Positions 1 through 8,670 of a stretch of DNA of 64,000 bases are shown in pieces (the stretch's first letter is position 1; every line of letters starts with the position of its first letter). The DNA is from Azophilus sp965221465. Its GTDB lineage: Bacteria; Pseudomonadota; Gammaproteobacteria; Pseudomonadales; Azotimanducaceae. The notes below the pieces were generated by a model. That model saw nothing but the letters and a program-made list of their open reading frames with translations, searched no databases and had not been told where the DNA came from. The stretch covers positions 1,364,001 through 1,428,000 of the forward strand of contig OZ244892.1 in the NCBI GenBank assembly GCA_965221465.1, read 5' to 3'. The position numbers and the translations under genes are program-made.

Positions 1-6
1 ATTCGT

Positions 7-455
7 CTAGACCGAGATTCTCGGTAACGGCTGCTCCGACAAACGCAATTTGAGCTGATCCAGTAGCAGTTGGTGATCCGCCGTGGGTTGCGTGTAGCGT
101 GGCAAGGTCAGGTGCCGCCCATCGGTGGCCGGCAGATTTACATCGACCACTTGTATGGTCGCGAATGTGTCCAGGATGGCCCGCGGCGTCAGTCCCGGGG
201 CACAGGGTTTTTGCCAGGTTTGTCAGCGTCACCTGCAAACAGTAGGCGATGAACGCCACGAAGATGTGCGCCTCGATCCTGTCCTCGCGCTGACGGAAGA
301 CCTGGCTAACCTGACGCTGAACACCTTGCATCTCCCGCACAATCCCGAGAACCGCTTCGCCGTGGCCACCCAGCCGACTCCGCTACAGCGCCGCGCTTTC
401 CAACTGCTCGACATCGATCCCGTGAAAGTGTTCCAGGTAAGCGTCCGGGTCGAAT
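7..455 (-). pseudogene. Broken IS transposase C-terminus (IS4/IS1634-like)
   Basis: Read on the minus strand, one frame gives RQREDRIEAHIFVAFIAY followed by CLQVTLTNLAK. This resembles the conserved C-terminal region of IS4/IS1634-type DDE transposases. About 200 bases from the left edge the match moves to another frame (LTPRAILDTFATIQVVDV, then RYTQPTADHQLLLDQLKL) and ends at a TAG at 9..7. That implies one frameshift near 200-210. An in-frame TAG at 385-383 interrupts the upstream part, which reads FDPDAYLEHFHG and which I cannot place. No terminal inverted repeat or target duplication is visible, so this is a dead fragment. The family name rests on remembered motifs. Confidence 0.65.
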
Positions 456-639
456 AACGCTAAATCGCTTAAACGATTACACTATCTTAAAAATTGGCGC
501 GTGAAGTTCCGTTTGACTCGGCGCAACAAGGCGCAGGCACGCCGACGTGCTCATTACGGGAATTCTTATTCCTTTTGATTAGAATGGGCTCAAACTCGAA
601 AGCAACAAGTACATCGAACCAACCAAACGAGGTGGCCGC

Positions 640-2862
640 ATGTGCCCAATAAAGGAATCGAAGGCCAAGGCTCCGTATCGGGTTGAGCGCAGGCTTGTGC
701 GCGGTGCATTGGTCATCGGCGTTGGCCAACTATTTCGTAGGCGTTCCCGCCTAGGTCGCTACTCGATAGTCCGTGGAGTCGCCGGAACCGTTGTTCTACG
801 TCTCTTGAAGACCAACGTGCTAGCCGCAATCATCAGCATTGCGGCCATCAGCGCTGCCGCTGACGAACTTGTCCCGCTTCTCCTTCCTGCTTCGGACTGG
901 TTGGACCACGGACGTCAGGGATTCGTCCGCGTAGTCAACCACTCGGCCAGAGCAGGCGAGGTAGCCATCCAGGCGATCGACGACGAGGGCAAGGCTGCAC
1001 CGGTTGTGACCTTAGCTATAGGGGCTAATGCCACCGCACAATTTAACTCGACAGACCTGGAAGACGGAAACGCCGAAAAGGGTTTGACTGGCTGGTCTGG
1101 ACTCGGCACCGGAAACTGGCGGCTCGAATTGAAGAGCCGTCTTGACATCGAGGTGCTGTCCTTCGTACGAACGACAGAAGGCTTCCTGACCGCGATGCAT
1201 GACACGGTGCCCGTTGCGAACGGACGCCACCGAATCGCGACGTTTAATCCCGGAAGCAATTCGAACCAGCGCAGCTTGCTACGGCTCATCAACCTAGATT
1301 CGGAATCTGCGACGTCGGTTTCCATAACGGGCGTAGACGATGACGGCCGGATTCCCGGTGGGGGTGCAACAGCGGAGATTCCGGCGGGGGCCGCGTTGAC
1401 CTACTGGTCCGCAGACCTTGAGGCGGGTGGCGTCAGTGGGCTAACGGGATCCATCGGCGACGGAAGCGGCAAATGGAGGCTCATCCTTGAGACCAGCGGC
1501 TCGATATTGGCCATGAGCCTGTTGTCGAGTCCGACAGGCCACCTTACAAACCTATCCACAGCGCCCGATCGGGGGGCGGACACGACGGAAACTCCGACCG
1601 CGGCATTTGAAAAGCTGCTGTCGGCATCGGTGCAAAACAAGTGTGTTAGTTGCCATGCCAAGGAAGGCGAAGCAGGACGCACACGTTTGGTGTTTCTGCC
1701 GAAATCGAATCCTCGGCACCTAGCCGCAAACCGCGACGCCCTAGTTCAGCTTATAGCTCATTCCGGCGATGGCGCACAAGTAGTCTTGGACAAGATCCAA
1801 GGGTTGCGGGAACACGGCGGCGGTGTGCAGATTGATCCCGACTCCGCCGAATTCTCCAACTTCGAGCGGGCCATACCGAGGCTGGAGCCAGAACCAGAAA
1901 TTGAACGCCTTCGGGTAATTTTGGAGTACATTCGAGGCGACGCTGCCAACGACTATCGCTACGGCGAGGTCGACTCTGTGCGGGCACGACCCGGTGACGA
2001 ACTGACTCTTGGCCTCTTCAAGCGCGGATCCTTCCAAGACGGAAAAGCCGAGTGGCAGTCATCGGCACCTTCGGTCGTAACCATAACTGAGGGGCGGTTC
2101 GCAGAAGTTGGCTGCTGCCCGGCGGTAACCGCCGTTGCAGGAGAAGAGGGACAAGCGACCGTAACGGCAAGGCTGGGTGGACAGACCGCTTCGACTATCG
2201 TCCAAGTCAGCTCTCGAATCAAATCTGCGGTGCGCTCCTATTACGATAGGCTGGACGACTTCGATGGGGAGCAAATCCACTTCGTGTATGTAGTCCAGGA
2301 AGGCGGTAGGGATGACGAACACGACCGGTATGGTTTCTTTCCCTTGTTGGCGGAGGAGATGCAGCGTTGGCTGCGCAAGGTGGCAGGCATGCGGTGGCGT
2401 ATCGACAGCTATGATGGTCTTCCAGACGTCAGTTTTCTATCCATCCCCGACGATGGCACACCGACCTTGGATCAGATGCGAGAAGGCCTGAAAGCGCGCG
2501 AAGGCAATGCAATAGACCCCGACAAGGTGTATGCGTTTTTCCTCGATTATGACGGCACCCATGGACGATTACCGTATACCGGGCTGGCCGACAATGCCGC
2601 CACAGTGACCTTGATTAAGTCTCCCCACTACCAGCATGTCGCCGGCACCGCGGTCCACGAGTTGATCCACTTGTTTGGAGCAGTACCAGCATGCGCCCCG
2701 AACCGGTCGGGGCCTCACTCCAATGACTACAACCTCGACATAATGTCGAACGGCACATTAGTCGGAGGTGCACTCGACTGGAACAGCGACGATTACTTTA
2801 GGCACGGTCGCAACGACTGCCTGGACACTGCCGATAGTCCGTATTGGGAGTCAATCTACTAA
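640..2862 (+). CDS. Secreted metallopeptidase-like protein with a CxxCH motif
   Basis: A 740-residue protein that I do not recognise as a named family. A hydrophobic stretch around residues 56-73 (LKTNVLAAIISIAAISAAAD) looks like a signal peptide. The ATG at 640 has GAGG 8-11 bases upstream but puts a long basic segment before the signal; a TTG at 805 would give a normal signal length. Two related beta-rich repeats follow, each ending like GNWRLELKS or GKWRLILET (about residues 80-180 and 190-300). Next comes CVSCH at residues 335-339, a haem-c attachment motif, then a segment resembling a bacterial Ig-like domain (about 450-525). The C-terminal part carries HELIH at 673-677 followed by LFGAVP, and DIM at 700-702, a plausible zinc site and Met-turn. 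Base composition looks less GC-rich than its neighbours, and it lies beside a transposase remnant, so it may have been acquired. Function is inferred. Confidence 0.8.
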   Translation: MCPIKESKAKAPYRVERRLVRGALVIGVGQLFRRRSRLGRYSIVRGVAGTVVLRLLKTNVLAAIISIAAISAAADELVPLLLPASDWLDHGRQGFVRVVNHSARAGEVAIQAIDDEGKAAPVVTLAIGANATAQFNSTDLEDGNAEKGLTGWSGLGTGNWRLELKSRLDIEVLSFVRTTEGFLTAMHDTVPVANGRHRIATFNPGSNSNQRSLLRLINLDSESATSVSITGVDDDGRIPGGGATAEIPAGAALTYWSADLEAGGVSGLTGSIGDGSGKWRLILETSGSILAMSLLSSPTGHLTNLSTAPDRGADTTETPTAAFEKLLSASVQNKCVSCHAKEGEAGRTRLVFLPKSNPRHLAANRDALVQLIAHSGDGAQVVLDKIQGLREHGGGVQIDPDSAEFSNFERAIPRLEPEPEIERLRVILEYIRGDAANDYRYGEVDSVRARPGDELTLGLFKRGSFQDGKAEWQSSAPSVVTITEGRFAEVGCCPAVTAVAGEEGQATVTARLGGQTASTIVQVSSRIKSAVRSYYDRLDDFDGEQIHFVYVVQEGGRDDEHDRYGFFPLLAEEMQRWLRKVAGMRWRIDSYDGLPDVSFLSIPDDGTPTLDQMREGLKAREGNAIDPDKVYAFFLDYDGTHGRLPYTGLADNAATVTLIKSPHYQHVAGTAVHELIHLFGAVPACAPNRSGPHSNDYNLDIMSNGTLVGGALDWNSDDYFRHGRNDCLDTADSPYWESIY

Positions 2863-2881
2863 CGACCCGCAATCCTGCGAG

Positions 2882-3054
2882 TGGCGCAGTCGGATTGCCG
2901 TTGGTTCGCCGGTGGTCCGCAACGGCAACTGTTGCGCCGCGGAAACTTGGGAATTGCCTCCTCGGCCGCAGGGACGCACCAAGCCCTGGTCTGACCGTCA
3001 AACCTGGGCTTTGGCGTAAATTTGGGATTGGCAATCTCGGGGCCAAGTTTCACC
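2882..3054. repeat. Cluster of three nested or adjacent imperfect hairpins
   Basis: The gap between the peptidase and the DUF1232 gene folds on itself several times. One hairpin pairs TGGCGCA...TGCCGTTG near 2882-2903 with CAACGGCA...TGCGCC near 2919-2939. A second pairs GAAACTTGG...AATTGCC (2942-2958) with GGCAAT...CCAAGTTTC (3030-3051), and encloses a third, CCAAGCCCTGGT (2979-2990) with ACCTGGGCTTTGG (3002-3014). None ends in a clear T-run, so they do not look like ordinary terminators. The stretch is open in several frames on both strands. Confidence 0.6.
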
Positions 3055-3110
3055 CCGCTTTGCCGATGCAGACCGGCAGCGCTGCGGAGTGAAGCTGTCG
3101 GCCTGGGCAG

Positions 3111-3674
3111 TCAGAACAGGCGGAAACGAGGACGCCTGCCACCGGTGGGGCGTTTTGCCGCAGCACCCCGACGACGGCGCATGCGCTGCTGCAGATGGCG
3201 GCGCTTCACGTCGAGAAACTCCTGGCGGGAAACGTTCGGGTTGCGGTTGCGGGCCTTCTCCTCCTCACGGTAACGACAGAAATCGGCGAATGCCTGAATC
3301 TCGTGGTGCAGTTCCCTGACGACCAGTTCGATCATGATGGCATCGTCGAGGTAACCGAGTACCGGAACGGAATCGGGAATGATGTCCTGGGGTTCGGCGA
3401 AGTAGGAAAGCGCCGACAGCACGTTGCTGCGTTCCGGGCTCGCCAGCGCCCACTCCGGATCTTCGACCATTTCGATGAGGCTTGCGAGCTTGCCGATGCG
3501 GTGCTGAACGAAGGCGGGCGTCTCGGCGTTGCCGACCTGTTCGATCACCGCCCGCGCCTTGCCGATGATCTCGGCTTCATCGGCCTTCTCGGCAGCAGCC
3601 CTCGCCCGCCGGAAGACTGCGCGGAAATAGTCCAGGTCCTTGGATTCGAGGTCGAAGGTAACTCTCATTGACAT
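3111..3674 (-). CDS. DUF1232 / YkvA-family protein
   Basis: A 187-residue protein. The segment PDSVPVLGYLDDAIMIELVV (about residues 101-120) is the signature of the YkvA/DUF1232 family (PF06803), whose function is not established. Ahead of it lies a helical, charged region; after it comes a strongly basic tail (RRRRGAAAKRP). Two ATGs lie six bases apart. The first, at 3674, has GGGAG at a good distance upstream and was chosen. It lies 38 bp downstream of the symporter gene on the same strand, so the two may be co-transcribed. Confidence 0.85.
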   Translation of the reverse strand: MSMRVTFDLESKDLDYFRAVFRRARAAAEKADEAEIIGKARAVIEQVGNAETPAFVQHRIGKLASLIEMVEDPEWALASPERSNVLSALSYFAEPQDIIPDSVPVLGYLDDAIMIELVVRELHHEIQAFADFCRYREEEKARNRNPNVSRQEFLDVKRRHLQQRMRRRRGAAAKRPTGGRRPRFRLF

Positions 3675-3711
3675 CGCGCCGGCTCCCTTGGTACTGCGGC
3701 ACTATAACAAA

Positions 3712-5376
3712 TCATCGGCGCTTGAAGTCGGCCCAGTAGCCGTTCGTCAGTGACTTCACTTCCTTGCGCATCAGCATCAGCCCGACCAGGTTCGGGAGGG
3801 TCATGAGGGCCAGGGTGACTGCGGAAATCAGCCAGATGAGGGAGGTGTCCACCACGGTGGCGAGGAAGAACCCGATGACGTATACGACCCGGTAGGGCAT
3901 CACGGATCGGGTGCCGAACAGAAAGGTCATCGCCCGGTCGCCGTAGTAGGACCAGGCAATGGCGGTGGAGAACGCGAACAGCACCAGTCCTACAGTCACG
4001 GCGTATTGGCCGAACTCGCCGAAGAAGCTGCGCTTGAACGCCTCGGCGGTGAGCGGCACCGAGTGCAGCAGCGACCGGCCCCGGATGGTTACGTCGGAAT
4101 CCAGCGGGTGGCCGTCTTCGACCCTCAGGATACCCGTGAACGGTTCCCCGTTCCTCGTAAACCGCATGTCTTCGGCAATGGAGCGGTTGTGCATTACGGT
4201 GACACCGGCAAGATCGGCAACACCGCCGGTTACGGTGACGGCGCCCGTAAAGGGAGCGACGCTGTTGCCCCCGGAATCTCCGAAGTTCAGGTGAGCGAAC
4301 AGCGCGCCTACGTGTTCCGGGTCGGTTTCGGTGTATTCGCCGGCCAGGAATTCGGTATCGAAGTCGGCAAACTCCGTTTCGAATTTCTCCGTCCAGACCC
4401 CGGACGAGAGGATCACCAGGCCGGTCAGGGTGCAGATGACCAGGGTGTCGATGAAAGGTTCCAGCAAGGAAACCATGCCTTCCGAAACCGGCTCGTCGGT
4501 GCGAGCGGAGGCGTGGGCGACGGCGGCAGACCCCTGCCCCGCCTCGTTGGAAAACAAACCCCGGTTGACACCCCGGTTGAAGGCGTAGGCGAACGTGGCC
4601 CCCAGGAACCCGCCGGCCGCCGCTGAGCCGGTGAATGCATCCCGGAAGACGGCCGCAAACGACGGGCCGATCTGCTCCAGGTTCGAAATGGCCACGGCGA
4701 TGGCGCCGATGGCGTACAGCACGCCCATGACCGGCACGATGGCCGCGGCAACCAGCGCGATACGGCGAATGCCGCCGACAATGACCAGCCCCAGGAGGCC
4801 CGCGAGCACCAGGCCGCTCACCCAGGTGGGAAGACCGAACGACGTCTCGAGCCCGGCGGCCATGTTGTTGCTCTGCGGCAAATTGCCGGAGCCGAACGAA
4901 CTGACCACCATGGCAGCGGCGAAGAAGACGGCAAGCCATTTCATGTTGAGCCCGCGCTCCATGTAATACATGGGGCCGCCGGCGATTCGCCCTTCGTCGT
5001 CGACGATGCGGTAACGATGGCTGATGGTGACTTCCACGAACTTGGTGGTCATGCCGAGGAATGCGGTCATCCACATCCAGAAAAGCGCAGCGGGCCCGCC
5101 GAGGAAGATGGCAAAGGCCACACCGCCGATGTTGCCCGTCCCCACCGTCCCTGACAGCGCCGTGGAAAGCGCCTGGAAGTGGGTGGTGTCGCCCACTTTC
5201 GCATCCGTGGAGTACTTGCCGGTCACCACGCCCCAGGCATGCTTGAAAAAACGCACCTGTGGGAAGCCCAGGTACAGCGTGAAGAAGAGACCCACGCCAA
5301 GCAGCAGGAACGGAAAGTAGACGGCGCTGCCGAGCAGGCTGTCGAGGAAGCCGATAATGTTCTCGAATGTGGCCAT
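3712..5376 (-). CDS. Alanine/glycine:cation symporter (AGCS family)
   Basis: A 554-residue inner-membrane transporter of the AGCS family, expected to import alanine or glycine with Na+ or H+. Family hallmarks include GTVGTGNIGGVAFAIFLGGP near residue 90 and FSNEAGQGSAAVAHASA near 285, with about ten hydrophobic helices. Between the helix ending in VILSSGVW and the next one starting after RSFFGEFGQ lies a polar segment of more than 100 residues, rich in Asp, Glu and Thr. It is longer than the same loop in E. coli YaaJ as I remember it and is probably extracytoplasmic. The ATG at 5376 (MATFENI) was preferred over an upstream TTG because GAGGGG precedes it. Confidence 0.92.
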   Translation of the reverse strand: MATFENIIGFLDSLLGSAVYFPFLLLGVGLFFTLYLGFPQVRFFKHAWGVVTGKYSTDAKVGDTTHFQALSTALSGTVGTGNIGGVAFAIFLGGPAALFWMWMTAFLGMTTKFVEVTISHRYRIVDDEGRIAGGPMYYMERGLNMKWLAVFFAAAMVVSSFGSGNLPQSNNMAAGLETSFGLPTWVSGLVLAGLLGLVIVGGIRRIALVAAAIVPVMGVLYAIGAIAVAISNLEQIGPSFAAVFRDAFTGSAAAGGFLGATFAYAFNRGVNRGLFSNEAGQGSAAVAHASARTDEPVSEGMVSLLEPFIDTLVICTLTGLVILSSGVWTEKFETEFADFDTEFLAGEYTETDPEHVGALFAHLNFGDSGGNSVAPFTGAVTVTGGVADLAGVTVMHNRSIAEDMRFTRNGEPFTGILRVEDGHPLDSDVTIRGRSLLHSVPLTAEAFKRSFFGEFGQYAVTVGLVLFAFSTAIAWSYYGDRAMTFLFGTRSVMPYRVVYVIGFFLATVVDTSLIWLISAVTLALMTLPNLVGLMLMRKEVKSLTNGYWADFKRR

Positions 5377-5409
5377 GACGTTGTTTTCCCCTCGTGTTCG
5401 CAAATTGAA

Positions 5410-6846
5410 TTATCGAGCGAACAGCGCGTCGTGCAGCACGCGATGAATCTCGTTCTGTTCGAGGACGCCGCCGAGCCGCTCCGACCCCAGCCCGTTGGCA
5501 TAGGCAGCCACATCCTCGCCGGCGTGGGTTTCGTAGGACAGATTGACCGCGGCAACCTGCTGAAAATCCGGCGCCTCGGTGTCGGTCTCCTTGAGATCGC
5601 GTGGTTCCTGCCGGTAGCCGGGGCCGTTTGCGTAGCCGAGCGTCGTGTAGGGGAGTTCGTAGGCATCCAGCGCCAATACTCCGGGTGCGGTCTCCACTTT
5701 GCCGAGTATGGGGTTGCCGCGGCGGGGATAGCCACTGATCGTGAAGGTATGGCTGTGGTCGGCGGTGACCAGGATCAGCGTGTTGTCCGGGTCGGTCGCC
5801 TGCAGCGCAGCCGCGACCGCCGCGTCGAGGGCGATGGTATCGGTCAGCGCCCGGTATGCATTGCTGAAGTGATGAGCATGATCGATGCGCCCGGCTTCGG
5901 CGATGAGGAAGAACCCGTCGGCATTGCCCGCCAGCGCTTCGATGGCGAACCTCGTCATTGCGGCCAATGACGGTTCCGCCTCGCCGCTTGCCAGTCGGTC
6001 GGCCTCGAATTGCATGTGCGACGGCTCGAACAGCCCCAGCACCTGACGTCCGGAGGACGGAACCAGGGATTCGAACTGGCTGCGGTTCCAGACGTAGTCG
6101 CGGTTATCGCCTGCGGTCGTCCACTCGACAATCAGGTTCCGGCCGTCGGCACGCGTTCCGGTCGATTCCGGGTACTCGGGGTCCTGCCGGTTCTGCGGCA
6201 GAAAGTGCGCACGGCCGCCGCCGAGAATGACGTCGACGCCGTCGCCACCCGGAAATTCGACGAGTTGCCGGGCTATGTCCAGGCAGCCCGCCGCCAGCGC
6301 CTCGGCGGGCATGGCCGCATCGTGCTCCCAACCGCGCTCCGGTGAATGGGCATAAGCGGCCCCCGGTGTGGCGTGGGTAATCGTTGCCGTGGACACGACA
6401 CCGGTTGCGAGGCCGGCGGCTTCGGCCCGTTCCAGCAGCGTTGTCAGCCTGTTCTCGAGCCCGGCCGCGCAGTCTCCCCGCTCGACGGATGCGGCGACGC
6501 TCAGCACGCCGGCCCGCGTCTTTTCGCCGGTGATCATGGCCGTCATGGTGCCGGCACTATCCGGCACCTGCATGTCGGTGTTGTAGGTTTTCACCAGCGC
6601 AACATGCGGGAAGCGTTCGAACGAAAGAGCGTGCTCCTCCCCCGTACCGCCCGCGAGCTGCCCGGCCAGTATGCGGGCCGCAGTGACCGTGGAGACGCCC
6701 ATCCCGTCGCCGATGAAGAGAATCGCATTGCGCGGGCCGGGCGGAGGCGCCGTTTCCTCTGCCGGCTCTGCGATTACCGGGCCTGCGCCGCCGAGGCACA
6801 GGATCAGCCCGCATAGCCATGTTCCAGACCGCTGTTTCGTTTTCAT
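5410..6846 (-). CDS. Alkaline phosphatase (PhoA family)
   Basis: A 478-residue periplasmic phosphomonoesterase. A signal peptide is visible (GTWLCGLILCLGGAGPVIA). The mature part opens with NAILFIGDGMGVSTVTAARI, the metal-binding start of the family. The nucleophile motif follows as VPDSAGTMTAMITGEKT, with the serine in D-S-A. Later metal ligands appear in EAGRIDHAHH and VTADHSHTFTISGY, and a C-terminal ETHAGEDVAAYANG carries the last histidine. The start could be the ATG at 6846 or the one at 6861, because a 15-bp tandem duplication supplies both with the same Shine-Dalgarno; the 6861 ATG overlaps the gor stop as ATGA. Coupling to gor is therefore likely. I see no Pho box. Confidence 0.93.
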   Translation of the reverse strand: MKTKQRSGTWLCGLILCLGGAGPVIAEPAEETAPPPGPRNAILFIGDGMGVSTVTAARILAGQLAGGTGEEHALSFERFPHVALVKTYNTDMQVPDSAGTMTAMITGEKTRAGVLSVAASVERGDCAAGLENRLTTLLERAEAAGLATGVVSTATITHATPGAAYAHSPERGWEHDAAMPAEALAAGCLDIARQLVEFPGGDGVDVILGGGRAHFLPQNRQDPEYPESTGTRADGRNLIVEWTTAGDNRDYVWNRSQFESLVPSSGRQVLGLFEPSHMQFEADRLASGEAEPSLAAMTRFAIEALAGNADGFFLIAEAGRIDHAHHFSNAYRALTDTIALDAAVAAALQATDPDNTLILVTADHSHTFTISGYPRRGNPILGKVETAPGVLALDAYELPYTTLGYANGPGYRQEPRDLKETDTEAPDFQQVAAVNLSYETHAGEDVAAYANGLGSERLGGVLEQNEIHRVLHDALFAR

Positions 6847-6873
6847 TGTCGAACCTCTCATTGTCGAACCTCT
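6844..6873. repeat. Perfect 15-bp tandem duplication at a gene start
   Basis: Two head-to-tail copies of CATTGTCGAACCTCT (plus-strand sense) lie at 6844-6858 and 6859-6873. On the minus strand each copy carries an AGAGG ribosome-binding motif followed by an ATG. The phosphatase gene therefore has two equivalent in-frame starts five codons apart, and the upstream one overlaps the gor stop. Confidence 0.85.
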
Positions 6874-8210
6874 CGCATCGTTACGAATTCTTCTGCCGCC
6901 GTTGGATGAATGCCGATGGTCGCATCGAACTGGGCCTTGGTGGCGCCCGCCTTCACCGCCACCGCCAGGCCCTGAACGATCTCGCCCGCGTCCGGGCCGG
7001 CCATGTGCACACCCACCACCCGGTCGTCGACGGGGTTGACCACGAGCTTCATTAGCGTTCGCTCCGAGCGTCCGGAAACCGTGTGCTTCATGGGGCGGAA
7101 GGTCGACTCGTAGACATCGACATCGTTCAACTGTGCCCGTGCCGCCTGTTCGGTCAGGCCCACGGTACCGATATCGGGTTGACAGAAGACGGCGGTGGGC
7201 ACGTTCCGATAGCTGAGTTTGCGCTTCGGACGCGACGTGAACAGGTTGTTGGCGATGCACATGCCTTCGGCAATGGCGACGGGCGTCAGTTGCAGCCGGT
7301 CGATGACATCGCCGATCGCGTAGATGTGGTTTGCCGAGGTTCGGTAGTCGTCGTCCACGGCCAAGGCCCCGGATTCGGTCAGCCTGACGCCCGCCTCCTC
7401 GAGCCCCATGTCTGCCGTATTCGCATGCCGTCCGGTGGCGTACAGGACGAGGTCCGCATGCAGCACGGTGCCGTCGTCGAGACGGACGGCATGGTCGCCG
7501 CCGTGCTTTTCGATGGCGGCCACGGTCGTATCGAAGCGCAGGTGCACCTGTTTCTGCAACAGTTCGTCGGCCACGAACCGGCGAATGCCGTCGTCGAAAC
7601 CGCGCAGGAACAGCGGCCCGCGATAGAGCAGTTGCGTGTGGGCGCCGAGGCCGGCAAAGATCCCCGCGAATTCCACCGCGATGTAGCCACCGCCGACAAT
7701 GACCACGCGTTCGGGAAAGCTCGGCAGGAAGAAGGCCTCGTTCGAGGTAATGACGTGTTCCGAACCGGGGAACTCGGGCACGGTCGGCCAACTGCCGGTT
7801 GCAACCAGGATCTTGCCGGCGGTGTAGACGGCGCCGTTCGTCTCGACGGTGTGGGCGTCGGCCAGGCGCGCCCTGCCTTCGTGGATATCGACACCGGCGC
7901 CACGCAGCAGATTGCCGTAAATGCCGTTCAGCCGCTTGATTTCCCTGGTCTTGTTGTCGCGCAGCGTTGCCCAGTCGAAGCCCTCTACCGAAACCGACCA
8001 GCCGTACGCACCGGCATCCTCGAATTCTTCGGCAAAGTGCGACCCGTAGACGAACAGCTTCTTCGGCACACAGCCGACGTTGACGCAGGTGCCGCCGAGC
8101 CAGGTCGACTCGGCGATGGCCACCCTGGCGCCAAAGCCCGCCGACATGCGGGCAGCGCGCACACCACCGGAGCCGGCGCCGATCACATAGAGGTCGTAAT
8201 CGAACTTCAC
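6858..8210 (-). CDS. gor: Glutathione-disulfide reductase
   Basis: A 450-residue flavoprotein that uses NADPH to reduce oxidised glutathione in the cytoplasm. The FAD site is IGAGSGGVRAARMSAGFGA near the N-terminus. The redox pair is C42/C47 in GGTCVNVGCVPKK. The NAD(P) fold is VVIVGGGYIAVEFAG, the second FAD motif is YAIGDVIDRLQLTPVA, and the C-terminal dimer-interface histidine is in IGIHPTAAEEF. Length matches the family. The start is the GTG at 8210 (MKFDYDLYVIGAG); no good Shine-Dalgarno is visible, but no other start fits. Its stop overlaps the first phosphatase start. Confidence 0.95.
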   Translation of the reverse strand: MKFDYDLYVIGAGSGGVRAARMSAGFGARVAIAESTWLGGTCVNVGCVPKKLFVYGSHFAEEFEDAGAYGWSVSVEGFDWATLRDNKTREIKRLNGIYGNLLRGAGVDIHEGRARLADAHTVETNGAVYTAGKILVATGSWPTVPEFPGSEHVITSNEAFFLPSFPERVVIVGGGYIAVEFAGIFAGLGAHTQLLYRGPLFLRGFDDGIRRFVADELLQKQVHLRFDTTVAAIEKHGGDHAVRLDDGTVLHADLVLYATGRHANTADMGLEEAGVRLTESGALAVDDDYRTSANHIYAIGDVIDRLQLTPVAIAEGMCIANNLFTSRPKRKLSYRNVPTAVFCQPDIGTVGLTEQAARAQLNDVDVYESTFRPMKHTVSGRSERTLMKLVVNPVDDRVVGVHMAGPDAGEIVQGLAVAVKAGATKAQFDATIGIHPTAAEEFVTMREVRQ

Positions 8211-8393
8211 GAGAGGTAGAGGTAAGGAACGGCCGACTCGACAAAGCGCGCAGTTTAACCCGAACGGGGCGCACGCCTGCCAACCCGGCCTGTTCGCGAA
8301 TGGGTCGGGCTCGATACGGAAACGCACCGGCGGTGCTGGGCAATGCTCCGCCGAGTGCATACACTGCCGCGCAACCCGGACACGAGCACCGCC

Positions 8394-8639
8394 ATGAACG
8401 GCGCCCAAGCCCTACTCCAGACCCTGGTCGCCGCCCATATCGAAGTCTGCTTCACGAATCCGGGAACGTCGGAAATGCACTTTGTCGCCGCCCTGGACAG
8501 ACAGGACGGCATGCGCGGGGTGCCGGGATTGTTCGAAGGCGTGCCGGGCACGCGCGCGCAAACGTGTGCGCAATTCGCGGATGCGTTGGCGCGCAGCATC
8601 GCGACACCCGGCCCCAGCCTGATTGAAGTCGTTGTTTGA
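8394..8639 (+). pseudogene. Deletion remnant of a ThDP-dependent enzyme
   Basis: An 81-codon open frame. Its first 49 residues (from MNGAQALLQTLVAA through TNPGTSEMHFVAALD to GLFEGV) look like the N-terminus of an acetolactate-synthase/benzoylformate-decarboxylase-type protein. The remaining residues (PGTRAQTCAQFADALARS, then GPSLIEVVV and a stop) look like the extreme C-terminus of the same family. The join is in frame within GLFEGV-PGTRA. Full family members are over 500 residues, so roughly 430-460 codons are missing. The cofactor and active-site regions are gone, and the product cannot be an active enzyme. It reads as a clean internal deletion. Confidence 0.75.
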
Positions 8640-8670
8640 CGAAGCGGGCTTCTCGGGGGAGGAATGAATC

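Noticed and set aside
2768..3092. Small genes after the secreted peptidase
   Set aside because: Four overlapping frames of 64-83 codons on both strands all coincide with the hairpin cluster and have no recognisable product.
6862..8364. Long N-terminal extension of the alkaline phosphatase
   Set aside because: It is antisense-independent shadow of gor in another frame of the same strand; the phosphatase signal peptide marks the true start.
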